NCBI RefSeq assembly: GCF_032854445.1 | Contig: NC_088299.1 | Span: forward strand, 2,643,001 to 2,707,000 | Source of the DNA: Liolophura sinensis | Lineage: Eukaryota; Mollusca; Polyplacophora; Chitonida; Chitonidae | Direction: 5' to 3' | DNA: 64,000 nt | Shown here: piece after piece, positions 11,449 to 24,500 of the stretch | Position numbering within the stretch: the first letter of the stretch is position 1 | How the letters are laid out: each line of letters begins with the position of its first letter | Program-made: the position numbers and the translations under genes | Notes under the pieces: model-generated | What the model was told of the DNA's origin: nothing | Databases searched by the model: none | Seen by the model: the letters and a program-made list of their open reading frames with translations, nothing else

Positions 11449-11725
11449 ATTTATTTATTTTTATTTATTTATTTGACTGGTATTTTACACCGTACTCCAG
11501 AATATTTCACTTATACGACGGCGGCCAGCATTATGGTGGGAGGAAACAGGGCAGAGCCCGGAGGAAACCCACGACCATCTGCAAGTTGCTGGAGACCTTC
11601 CCACGTACGGCCGGAGAGGAAGGCAGCGTGAGCTGGACTTGAACTCACAGCGACCGCATTGGTGAGAGGCTTCTGGGCCATTACGTTGCGCTAGCGCGCT
11701 AACCAACTGAGTCACGGAGACCCCC
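11449..11725 (-). mobile_element. SINE-A, near full length, 12-bp TSD
   Basis: Complete head-to-tail copy in antisense. Perfect flanking repeats TAGGTCTGTTTT lie at 11437-11448 and 11726-11737. It lies between the lectin-like gene and KDSR. Confidence 0.88.
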
Positions 11726-11739
11726 TAGGTCTGTTTTCA

Positions 11740-12600
11740 CTCCACTTCCTTAATAAATCATGCTAAATTATTTGTCTTTTCTTTTGAAGCATTTACTTAC
11801 AGTTAGGCAAATCGGCTTCAAGCCTACAGAGGAGAGTATGAGGGCATACTTTTTATCAGTCGCTGGTGATACTGCTACGTATCCGGCGTCAAACAACAAT
11901 CCATTTAAACCCGGGTTCGGACAATTCGTGTGCAAATACGAAAACAATTTGTTCCCATGTGTTGTGATGGACATCGATTCTCGGGGCTGTATTCATGTAT
12001 ATACATGCATGCCCTTGACAGGCTGGTGTAACACTCGGCTGGCATCACAGCTTCATGCAATAGCTAATAGAAATCGATGTTCTTGCATTTCATCATATGT
12101 ACGGTACCGTACTTTCCAATCTCGTCTCAGGCCTGTGGCTGATCGGATAAGTTCACACGTGAGCATGTCTTGGAAGGGCGTTAATATCAGAGTCATTTTC
12201 CTCTTCACGTAGCTTTCGACAACCCTTCATACATCCACGGATGTTCAATCCACGGCATCCAGCAGCATTATGTTGAAAGGAAAACAGGAACTTTTTGAAT
12301 AACTGTATATAGGCTAGACACACTTCAATTTTGCTTCCACAATAACCGTCCTTTTTCGAAACAATTGCCATCAACAGACAAAACACTTATCAGCACTTCT
12401 GTCTGTCACAGAAAAAAAAATCCTTTTACCATTTGTGTCCTGTATAATCATTTCTTTGCAGAAAATCTATTAACTGCTTACCAACTTGTTTGGAAGAATT
12501 GGTTTTCAATTGATCGTTTATCTTGTGATGTGTTACATATTTATATATCTAAGCTAACTTTTTCCGACTCAATGAAAAATACAGTAAAGATATTCCAAAG
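11740..12600. other. Intergenic stretch with an unsupported 150-codon frame
   Basis: A plus-strand open frame at 11760-12212 is longer than most in the window and contains 9 Cys. It has no recognisable domain, no repeat match and no clear promoter or splice context. It may be chance. Confidence 0.25.
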
Positions 12601-12608
12601 ATAATTTA

Positions 12609-12736
12609 TTTATTTATTTGATTATTATTTTACGTTGCACTCAAGAATATTTCACTTATACAATTGTGGCCAGCATAATGGTGTAAGGGAGGAAAACTTG
12701 CAAAGCCAGGGGAAACCCACTACCATCCGCAGGTTG
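12609..12736 (-). mobile_element. SINE-A, 5'-truncated, 14-bp TSD
   Basis: It ends inside the CCGCAGGTTGC region. Perfect flanking repeats CCAAAGATAATTTA lie at 12595-12608 and 12737-12750. Confidence 0.85.
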
Positions 12737-13057
12737 CCAAAGATAATTTACATTTGAAAGGAAAGGCCACATAAAAATGAAGTTAACATCCGGAGAACGA
12801 CAATTATCTGTCTCTAAAAATATGCATGGAGTTAAGTGCATTCAAATGTTTCAATAGCAAGGTTGACCTCACTGCCAGTAGCAGGGCAAAGCTACATTCA
12901 AACAAAATGTCAGTGATTTCTTACCTGGACCATTTAAAACATAACACCAGATTGTACAGCGCATGGCGTTAAACATCAATAAAATAGATAAACGAATAAA
13001 TATTGTAATAATGGATAACCACACTGCTTACATGAAACATTGGTTTAATGCGATAAT

Positions 13058-13326
13058 TTATTTATTTATTTCTTTGATTGGTGTTTTGCGCCATACTCAA
13101 GAATATTTCACTTATGCGACGGCGGCCAGCATTATGGTAGGTGGAAACCAGGTACAGCCCGGGGGAAACCCACGACAATCCGCAGGTTGATGGCAGACTT
13201 CCCCACGTACGGACAGAGAGGAAGCCAGCATGAGCTGGACTTGAACTCACAGCGACGGCATTGGTGAAAGGCTCTTGGGACATTACGCCGCGTTAGCGCG
13301 CTAACCAACTGAGCCATGGAGGACCC
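13058..13326 (-). mobile_element. SINE-A, near full length, 15-bp TSD
   Basis: Antisense copy from the TTATTTATTT tail to the GAGCCATGGAGGACC head. Perfect flanking repeats GTTTAATGCGATAAT lie at 13043-13057 and 13327-13341. Confidence 0.9.
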
Positions 13327-14394
13327 GTTTAATGCGATAATAAAGTTTGAACAAACCAACACGATATTTTAGGCTATTTGTCTTGCATAGGCTTGGTTTT
13401 ATTTCTCATGATAAAGACTTTACATACCAGTCAAGCAACTTAATGAAGGAAAGCATATAAACTGGCCCATCCTTTTATAAGGAAAGAAAAAAAAAAAAAA
13501 AGCCCACATGCAAACTGTGCCAACACTAGTATACCACCTAAAAATGACGGCTTTCAGACTGCGCTCTAACAAACTCACTGTTTCCGTATGATTTAGTGGC
13601 ACAGCTGGTAAGTTATTGGGGTTTTCGTGCGATTCAGTTTGTGAACTTCAGTCTCACTCAAGTTGGTGGTTTCACTGGCTGGGTGACAAAGTTTGCAGTA
13701 GCTTGTAAAACACTGCTTTGTCACACAAACGAATGGGCTTTGCACTACTTGAAAAAAGACGAAAATATGAAAATGATTCTAACTTCAGATAAAAGTGTGT
13801 TTCAAGCTTTTGGTATAAAACATCTTTGAATAATAATGTTCTAAATAAGAAAGTGAAGCATGTCCAACAAATATGGATGTAAATTTGTTGTTTATAACCA
13901 AACATACACCTTAAATCTGATTTACAAAAATATTTAAGAGGATATAAAAAAGTAAATATGGTAAAAAATCTGGTTTCACCTTTTTGTTAGGAGAAAAAAG
14001 CCAAATCTGAGCATCAACAAATTTGTTACACATGCATCACATCTTCAATTAGAGCATTATTACACATAAAGGATATATATCAAAAGGTGGCCCTGAATAC
14101 TCACCATACACAAATTATTTTCAAATATCTATTTCTCCTTTGAATAAAAATTGGAAAAACATGTGGAAAACTACATTTACAAATAACTTTTCATACAATT
14201 TTATGTAAAGTTTGTATCATTTTTTGTTTTCTCCATCTTCAAAATCATATGAGAGCTCTTCTCATATGACTGTGTACACAGATTTAGTTGGCACAGCAGA
14301 GGGGCTGTATGAACCTCACAGCACGAGGCAATGTCTCTCTCGATATAGAATGTTTATTGGGTGCAATCATGATTTGGTAATTTAATGACAATTT

Positions 14395-14530
14395 AGTACT
14401 CAAGAAATTTTCCTCTCCACGGTAGTGCTTACTCAACAATTTTTCCTTTCCACAGTGGTGCTTACTCAACAATTTTTCCTTTCCACGGTGGTGCTTACTC
14501 AACAATTTTTCCTTTCCACGGTGGTGCTTA
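14395..14530. repeat. 33-bp minisatellite, about four copies
   Basis: GTGCTTACTCAACAATTTTT recurs every 33 bases, each copy followed by CCTTTCCACG. The first copy is the most diverged. Located just downstream of KDSR. Confidence 0.9.
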
Positions 14531-15412
14531 GCACAGGGTAAAAACTACCAGCATTTGGCGAAGTACAGACAAACTTTCCCATGTGTGGAATATAGACATG
14601 CACGTCATATATCATATGCCATATATCTGTATTTGTGAAAGACAAGTGATTTTCACGGAGCTTTAGACAGTGCAAACACATCATTGATGCCCGAGGCTTC
14701 ACAAAACAGTAACAGCAGGAGAATGTACTACTTCCTTGTCAAAGACTAGAATTGAACCCAGACATCGTGTGTCAACTGAAAAGCAAGCCTATGAACTACT
14801 CGGCCAGAACTCATGACCTACTTTCTTCATTCGGGGAATAACAATATAGGAAATTACATATCAAATAAAATATTTTACTTTACTGGCAAGTTTTTATATT
14901 CTTGGGTGTAGACCTATGCACACACATGCAAGTAATTTTTTGAGCAAAGGAAGAGTAAGGAAATTATGTATGTGTATGAAAAAAATTAATGCTTTTTATC
15001 ATTATGGTACAGCTTGTTGGATGCGATTGTTCTTCGAGACTTCATGTGTTTGCATATTTTATCATGAGTTTTGGTCAAAGATTTTCATAAACAATGACAA
15101 AGAGCTCATGCACAATGCCAAGGGTGACATGCTATCATCCAAAAAATCTGCATATAAAAAACATCTTCAGTACCTGTAAACAGCAGCACAAGGGTCCACC
15201 TGATTTTCAAATGCTTAAATGCAGCACAACACTTTTTAAAACTCCTTTACTATATTCCAAATTCTACATCCATAAATTCCTGTCCCAGTACATATTTTTG
15301 AATTGTTTTCTCCAAAATTAAATAGTTCAAATACATGTGTACTTAAATTCTTAAGTTCTATTTTTTTCATTAACTTTTATGTCCTAAGATGTCTACATTA
15401 CATACAAAATGA

Positions 15413-15526
15413 TCAGGATGACTTTGACTTGTTCTGTTCTCGTTTTTCTTTGCACTTTCTCACGACTCTGTCAAAACTATCGAGGTAGAAAAGGGAGATA
15501 ATTCGAAAGAGACCCATAGTGACAAC
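15413..15526 (-). CDS. KDSR: KDSR exon 10, C-terminus and stop
   Basis: After the acceptor TTTACAG it reads [20 protein letters not shown] and ends QNKSKSS with TGA at 15415-15413. The hydrophobic stretch followed by a basic tail matches the family C-terminus. No clear AATAAA lies close downstream. Confidence 0.93.
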   Translation of the reverse strand, partial: VVTMGLFRIISLFYLDSFDRVVRKCKEKREQNKSKSS

Positions 15527-18500
15527 CTGTAAAGGTAAACAAAAAACAACTCATATTTCAGCACAGTTAGTAAGACCAAAAAAACACTGGAACCATTTGA
15601 CTGGTTGTAATTAAACATTAACATGACTGCTCTTTGGTGACGGAGAAAATCTAGTTAGAATTTAGCCGGGTGTTGACGTGCTCCGGAAATTTTCACTTTT
15701 CTGACAGCGCTGGAAATAGAGGAAAAACATCAAGAGCTGGATTTGAACATACAAGTTCACTGGTTAAAGGCCTGACGGTTGTTGTGAGCCAGTGGTTCAA
15801 GTTAGCGACACACACCTACACCAACTTTGGTAAAATCCTGCAAAATGCAGTTTCTTCACAAGAACCCTCATCACAGAATTTTGAAGATCTTCATCGTTCC
15901 TTCAGGATCAATACTGTAATGCTGTAAAGTATACTAAGTGCTCAGCAAACAGCGTTTGGTTTTACAAATCCTAAACGTTAATATATGTATACATGTACTT
16001 GTCTGATGTTTAACCAATATCTTCATAATAATTTTAGCTTTACTACAAACTCCTACCTGTTGAGTGGCTTCTGTTATAGAAATGACAGGTGACATTCCAC
16101 AAGTCAGGGATGTCAGCATGTATCCATCCACGCCGATATAACACAGGAAACGTCCTAGCTATAACAGTAAACAGAAACATACAGACCTTTCCTTAACACA
16201 GTCACTGATGACTTAAAACAGAATGAATGAATATATGCCAGTGTTTCACGGCGTACTTAACAATTTTTCAGTCACATGACGATGAGGAATCATTAGGTGT
16301 GGGCACATATATACTGTGTCTTCTTGTGGCAGGGAGAGTCCATACTGCCAAAGTGCTGCCACCTCTGAAGTATCATTGCGAAGACACCAGACATGAAACC
16401 CGAACCAGTCACATTATACTGACCCAGGGCCAGGGTCATTTTTCCATGCTCTAACCTCTCAGTGCTAAGCACCAAACGAGGCAGCAACAAGTAATATTTT
16501 CAAACTTCTCCACATCTCTAAATATTAAGCAACCGAAGCGGTCTGACTCAAGAAAAAGGGGTGAAGAACCAGAGAAAACTACCCAACTGCCGCATAATTT
16601 TGTTGTTTTTTGTACTTACTGCTAAATCCAGAACATTTTTCGGTAAACAACCAAAGAGGAAATCTCATGTCTGCTGAGTTGCCAGCATGCCTTTGTCAGG
16701 CCTTTGTAAAACATTGAGATGATGCCGTGAATAATCTCAATGCAAAAAAAAAAAAAACCAAAAAAAAAAAAAAAACCAAAGTCTTCATCAATGCTCCTCC
16801 AATTTACAATCTGTAAAAGCAAATGGCTGAAAAAAAAAACATTCTTCTCAGGTTAAAACAGATTGACTGATTGACTGGTCTTTAATAAGCATGGATCACT
16901 TATATGATGGCCATCAGGATTATGGTTGGAGGAAACTGAAGTGCACAGAATAAACCATCGCCTGATACCAGTACCTGACAGACCTTTGATTTAAAACCAC
17001 AACTAAAACACCAAGAGCTGGATCGAACACATGGGTTTAAAAACCTCAACAGGTGAATTGTCACTGATAGGCCTTGATAACTGTAACATTCAAAGTTAAG
17101 GAGCCATTGTATTTTGAAACAAAGTTGACCACTGACCAGAGCATCAGACAAGATGGACCTGGCAACAACATCAGGCTTAAATAGTCCAGCAGTCTCTGAG
17201 ATCAGCCTTGTCTCTTCTGGCTGAAAAACAGAACGATGACAAAACTGTATCAGTCAGTTTGACAAATGAATGAATGATTAATGCTTAAAGTCATATTGGC
17301 AATATTTCAGCTATATTGTGGCGAAGTTTGACAACTGAACATCATAGTGAGTTAGTCACCTGTGACTTGCTGTGCACACATGCCCCTAAGCATGAAACTT
17401 AGAACTGGTAGCAAGCTTACCAAAGAGCTTACCTGTATGAGACACATGGATGCAAAACTTCAGCTCAGTGCATAAAGAACGGAAATTGTGAATTTGGTAA
17501 TTTACAGCAATTAATATGCTCACAGAACTCACATGGAACATCTCCCATGAGCCATTGTGTTTTATATACACGTAAAACTTCAGGTCAATACATACAATAT
17601 AATAAGATACCAACACTAATATTTTGTTTAACAGTGATTCTAATACACAATACAGGAATTCAGTAATTTATGGCATTCACTATGAATGAACCCAATCAAC
17701 GATGGAATATTGTGCTATTCTGCTCTACGTGTGCGCAAATCCTGAGCTCAATACATGCAGTATTTTCTGAGCTAAAAGGTACACAGAGTAAATAACCCTC
17801 ACTGATCAAATCTGCTATGTTTGTATGCTTGGCCCCGCAGATCACGAAAGCGATCCCAGACTTCAGTCAAAATTTCAAACCACTTTTAAAATTGTTATTT
17901 CTCATGTCATCATATTGCTTGGCGATGTAAATGATGGGAAAGTTATGGTACAACACATTTCAGCTAAAATAACACAAAAAAACATGCCAAATTTGACAAT
18001 AAAAATTTTGACTATCACTGATTCATTACCCCGGGGCCAAGGGTTTATTGCATCCATAGTTCATTTATTTAATTACCAATTTAAACCTTAAATAACGCTA
18101 CTCAGGGACATATCATCCAAAACAAGGTGGCCAGGTTTGTGAGTGGAAAAAAACACTGGGCAGACAGCCAGAGATCTCACAGGGCATATGTGCGTAAAGA
18201 CAGCCCAAAAAGACAAAATACTGTGCTTCACCTTAATATATCTGGCTTGTAAAAATGCACATAAAGGCCTTAAAGTGATATTTTTGATGCCAGTGCTTAA
18301 GCTTTTCTGATAAGAAATTAATCAAACTTCACAAAAACCTTTAAATGGTCCAATAAGGTGGATGAATCAATCAGAACCAAGTAAAATGTGCCACTTGAAA
18401 CAAGCTAATCTTTAGGTGAAATACAACAATGAATGTTTAATCATGAAAACAATCATTAAGAGGTATTAATGATGAAATAACAAAGTATGGTATTAAGGCT

Positions 18501-21500
18501 AAGGCAAAACACATGTAACCACATGTTAATTACCACGTCAAACAAAAACAAAAAAAGACAACAGGAACAAAATCAAATCAGGGAAAAAGTTTTCAATTTT
18601 ACTTTTTAATACCTTAGAAATTTGTTCCTCGGCAAATCCTGGAGTGTCTGTATCAGGTGGAAATGCTAGGGACACATAAATATTGTGAGGTTTTAACTGA
18701 AACAAAAAGAAATAGAACACAGGTGTCTGAAAGATAACATGTTTTGAAAAGAGAATAAATATAGCATAATATGCGGGTATTGCCATGAAACTTGTCATTT
18801 TTCATTTTGTCATTTTTTATTTTTAATTCTTTTATTTTCTGTTGCTGGATGGATTGGGGTACAATCAATGAGTTCATTTTCCTGTATAGTGATTTTAATA
18901 TATTCCACTTATTAATAAACTCATGTCAGTAGTGGCACAAGTCATATGATACATTTAACTGACCTCTACACGAAAACAAGTAGAATGGTTGACACTGTCA
19001 TACACAGACATTATGCTCTAATTATATAGTGCTTCTTGCCATTAGATCAACAAGAAAAACTAAAATTGTTATACTGTCACAAATATCACTGTTTATCGTA
19101 TGCGTAAGGATTGCAGAGCAATGACTTTATGTGTTATAGAGTCGTAAATCATTGTGGAGGTAAAAAGACATTGTGGGCAGTTCGTGCACAACTTTACCAC
19201 AGAGGTCTTTGATATGCAAACTGCAAATTGCATTTGGCAATCCAAGTACTATGGGAGGCCACTGCAACCCTGTGTATAGCTTAGCAAAATGATGAGCTGT
19301 GTCACAGAGGTAAAAGACTTCCTTGGTCTGTCATATGCAAATCACTACCGATGATTGGCTATCTGTGTATGGGTGGCCACTGCAACCCTATGATTGGAAA
19401 ACTGGACACTACCACCTCTTTGATCTCTGATAGCAAAAATAGTCTGTAACATGAAGAGTAGTGTTAAGTTTATCACTTACATCCATGTTCATAAATTTTA
19501 TCACCAACAACAACAGATGATGCTGATGTTTTAGCACATGTATTATACACTGGACAAACTGCTCACAGCGTCTGCTCACCTCCATGTGTAAGGCCTCTGC
19601 CAAACCTCTGAGTGCAAATTTTGAGGCAGAGTATGCAGTGTAACCAAACAGACCCAGCTGCCCTGCTTGGGAGGACACAAACACAATCCTACCATGCTGC
19701 TGAGACTTCATACTGGGGACTACAGCTCGAGTGGCATGCACACTCCCCATGTAATTGATATCTAACATACGCTGAAAAAGAAAACAAAAAATACTGGACA
19801 TCCCCAATAAACGCAAAAAAAAAAAAAAATTCCATCATGGTTTCACTCAGCACAGAATGCTAAACAACACTGTCTTCAAAATGTAAATAAACCAGCCTTG
19901 TAAAATTTAGTGTCTGAAATATAAACGACAGCATCTGTCTTGAACTAATGTTCCCCAAATGAAAAACATGCAAACTAAATCTCTCTTAATTCTTGCAAAC
20001 TTAAATCTCTTAAAACTACTTTTCATAGTGGTGATACATGTACATGTACTCTGGTTTAAACGTTATATGATACAGATGAGTACAACTGGGTAAACACCAG
20101 AAACAAGTTGAGAGTGGGTGAATGTTATGAAAGAGAGACACATTCATGATAACCCAGCCTGTAAATCTACACACCCCCTGGAAAAACCCGAGCATTTCTT
20201 CGTGAGTTGTCACTTACATACACACATACATAATCAGATCCCCTCTTGACATATGTTCTCTCTTATATGGAAGTTTACTGTATCAGACCAAGAAAATTGT
20301 TCATTATTTCATTGTGTTCTAGAATTTTTTTTGATCTGAGATATCTGAAGACGTATTGTTGAAGAACACATGTATACTGCATATATGTGTATGTGCTTGT
20401 TAATGCTGGTATACATATATGCACTTGTTCCAATCTATAAAATCGGCTGGATGGCACATAAAAGAATTCTCATATATACCTGTTGGTAATATATATATAC
20501 AATTATAATTTAATTATTTATATTATTTATTTCATTTATTCAGTAGTGTAACATACTTGTATTTATGTATATTTTTTCTGTGTATTTTGTTGTTTAATCT
20601 GAATGTTTTTGTACTGCACTGTAAGCCTGCTAAATTTTGTTCAGACACTATCCTGGAGTGATGTTTATATAGGCATTGTACCTGTTCGCCAATCCACTTT
20701 CATTATTGCGAAATAAATGTTGCTTAAACCACGAAAGTGAACATGTATTTAACTGGTTTAACAAGAGATACAGTTTAGCAAGTCTCTGGCATATTTTTTA
20801 TATCACAGCATTCACCTTTTCATGTGTTAAAGCAGTTAAAGAGAGCTACAGTTTAGTATGTGATTGTCAAATTGTGTACAGGGCAACATTAACCCCCAAG
20901 ATCAAAAACTGACTGAGACTCTAGGAGCACAAAGTGATCTTAGACTTTAGTTAAAATTTCAATCATTAACCTTATTATGTTTCTTTCGGTTTTTTTAGCT
21001 GAAATTTTTCTTCCAAAATTTCTTACCCAGGATTTACGCTGTCAAGCAATATTTTGTCACTGTTACTTGAAAAATAACAATTTTAAAGTGATCTGAAATG
21101 TTGACTAAGTCTAAGATCGTTTCATGATCCTGGGGCCAGATCACTTTTCTAAACTACACGTAATCTGAAGACAGATATCTACATGTATAAGGAAATGAGA
21201 GAAAGTTTTCCTAATGATTTCAACCAGATTAAATTCCATAAAAGTCTTACCTTAAACTCTGTCAGTGGTATTTCCTCAAATACACCACTGATCGAGGTAC
21301 CGACACAGTTTATCAACATCTGAACAGGTCCCAGATTTTGTTCTGCCTACAGAAACACAACAAAGGACAACAGTGTTAACAGTGTGCCACTACCAGACAA
21401 GTCCACTAAACTATAGACCATTACATGTAGTATTTATTTATTTATTTAGTTGGTGTTTTACGTCCAGACTCAAGAATATTTCACTTCTATGGCTGCGGCC

Positions 21501-24500
21501 AGTATTATGGTGGGAGGAACCATGCTAAGCTCGGGAGAAACCCACGACCACTGCAGTTGGACTTTCCAACGTAGAGTCGGAGAGGAATCCAGCAAGAGCT
21601 GGACTTGAACTCACAGGAGCCGCATTGGTCAGAGGCTCCTGGGTTATTGCGCCGCGCTGGTGTGCTAGTCCCCTCGGCCACGGAGGCCCTCATGCAGTTT
21701 TAAGTTTAGTTACTAACATAGCTACAGAGTGGGCCAGCTAAAGTATATATATAATTATATCAATATCAATTCAGTTAGGGTGAACATACCAATGCACTAA
21801 AGTAAATGACCTGAAGTTTTGCCCCAAAAATTGCACTTTTATGGGCAAATAAATGTCATAAAATATTACTTTTTAGGCTGAAACCTACACTTTTTCAGCA
21901 GAATATAATCCTACGTATCTTACAACAGAACTCTCACATTCAGGTTATGGGCCAAATTTTAGGTCACTTACCAAAGCGATGATGGTTTGTTTTGTTTTTT
22001 TTTTGACTTGGTTAGACAGTAATTTCACTCACTTAACCCTATAACACTGATGTGTATATATTTATTCATTTGACCAGTGTTTTACGCAGTACTCAAGAAT
22101 ATTTCCCTTATACAACGGTGGCCAGCATTATGGGGCGAGGAAACCAGGCACAGCCCAGAGAAACTCACGAGAGACAAACCCAGCATGAGCTGGGTTTGAA
22201 CTCACAACAGCCACATTCAGTGGTTTGTAAGCAAGAAAGTACCAAACTTCACTTAACTTGGAAAAAATACCAGATCTCCCACTTTTATTGTCTTTTTTAA
22301 GATTTGTTTGTAAATCTGCATGTGTCTGTGAAATATGTAAGCAGTATCTACTCACCTCCTTGACAGTCCTCTCTACCTCTGAGAAGTCCCTGGAGAGATC
22401 CACAGAGATACACTGTACCTTCTGAAAACAACAAAACACACACCACACAACTAAAAATGAAAAAAAGATAAACCTTCTCAGAAAAGCAATAGTTCATGTT
22501 TTAATGTATGTTACTCCAGAGCAAGACAAGCTTCCATAAAACACAGAAAGAAAGGACTTTTTGGCCGTTTTTCTTTGGGTTGTATCACACCACACTTAAA
22601 CAAAATTTACCTAAAAATACAAGAGCGGTTGTAAAATGGAGCTGAATAAAAATGACTTCAAAATGAGCCCCAGTTATCACCAAGATGACTTCATTTCACG
22701 TAAATATTCATGACTTCAGACACATGTGTTTATTGTATTTTATCCACCTCTATGTTGTTTTATGATGATTTATTTATTTATTTATTTGATTGATGTTTTA
22801 CGCCGTGCTCAAGAATATTTCACTTATACAATAGTGGCCAGCATTATGGTGGATGGAGACCGGGCAGAGCCCGGGGGAAACCCATGACCATCCGCAGGTT
22901 GCTGGCAGACCTTCCCACATACGGCCGTAGAGGAAGCCGGCATGAACTGGACTTGAACTCACAGCGACCGCATTGGTGAGAGGCTCCTGGGTCATTACGC
23001 TGTGCTAGTGCGCTAACCAAATGAGCCAAGGAGGCCCAAAAATCAAAATCGAAATCAAAATACATTTCACCCCTTTATATCATACTGGATGACCTTAATT
23101 TTTATTGAGGTCATCGTTCTGAAGAGTGCATTATGTTATTTCCAGATGCAGCCGTTCCTGTGATTTTTACATGTATTGTCATTTTGAGTAGTCTTTCCCT
23201 TTAAAGATAGTACCTGAGTATCTTTATTTTTCACATATTTTTCCACATCAGCTTTAGCAGCTGTAAGCTTTGCCTGAAAAAAAAAACACAAATGTACCAG
23301 AATTAACAATTAAGCTGAAAGCCATGATGACAAGTCTCTGCAGCCTGAGGAAAAAATTTTGAACATAAAATCAACAACGAAAGATGTCCATAACCTATGG
23401 CCATAATTCTCTGAATTAATTTCTTCAAATGATGTTACAGAATGTTACAGAACAGATTTAAATCTGAGATTACACTATTCATGTATTTAGTCCGCAAAAC
23501 ACCTCTGGGATTAATTTTTAGGCATAAACAATGACAATAAATTTATTAACATTACTGAGGTATTTTGTAGGTTTATTTCCAAGCAGATGCTCATAAAATG
23601 GACCAAACTAGCTTAGCACTGGTGTAGAAGTAATAATAAAAAATACAAGAACAGTGTCTAGTCTTGTTAAAGGGGTCATTTATAGTTCTACTCAAAGGAT
23701 ATAATGATACCAGGCTACACTGTCCATCAACTGATGCTTTCAAACCAAATTAAATGCTTTTCAATTTTTCTAAACTCTAATGCCTATCTGAAATCAGTTT
23801 ATAGAACAAAGGCCCATATGTTTCAATTCCCTTCAAGTAGGTATCACTTTCATGATTTTACCTGATTTCTTGCCAACAGTGAAACATTAGCTCCTGCCTT
23901 GACTGCTTCCACGGCTATAGCCTGACCAATTCCACTTGATCCCCCGGTTACCTGTGAACAAGACAGAATACACATGCAAATATGCTTAGTCAAGTTACAT
24001 ATACATCAAGAACAATATGGTTTGGGCAATATCCTAGGCGCAGCCTGTTGTTGTGGAGAGGTAGGTATTTTCTGACCAGGAATGGCGATGGCGATATGTC
24101 TCTGTGTCAAGTCAGGACTACATGTACTGTGCATCCCAAACAACCCGATCATTGGGTCTCACAATGATGCATGGTAATGTAAAAATCTGTCACTCACAGT
24201 AAACCAGGGACATGTTATTTGGTTTGTCAGCTTTTGGGGAAACTAATGCAGTGGAGGCATGATTGGCGTAGGGTATTCGGCTGGAATGCGGCGGTACTGT
24301 ATTTACAGGTTTGGACTAATATAACAGACATCTGTCATATGAGTCTCAGACATAGGCCTACCTCCTTGATCTGATGTAATCAAAGTGTCCTTTCAATATT
24401 TTCTAACATTTATGTTGCCATTGCTGATTGCACGGGGCTTGCTTTTAAATTAGTTTTTCTGTTTTCCTGGGTCTTGTCAATTACAAAAAGTAGAAAACAA

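Noticed and set aside
11760-12212. 150-codon plus-strand frame between the lectin-like gene and KDSR
   Set aside because: It begins next to a SINE, has no recognisable domain, and no exon signals agree with its ends; kept only as a note in the feature list.
16870-17050. Possible very old SINE-A copy
   Set aside because: Only scattered words (ATGGTTGGAGGAAAC, AAGAGCTGGAT) match; too diverged to delimit.
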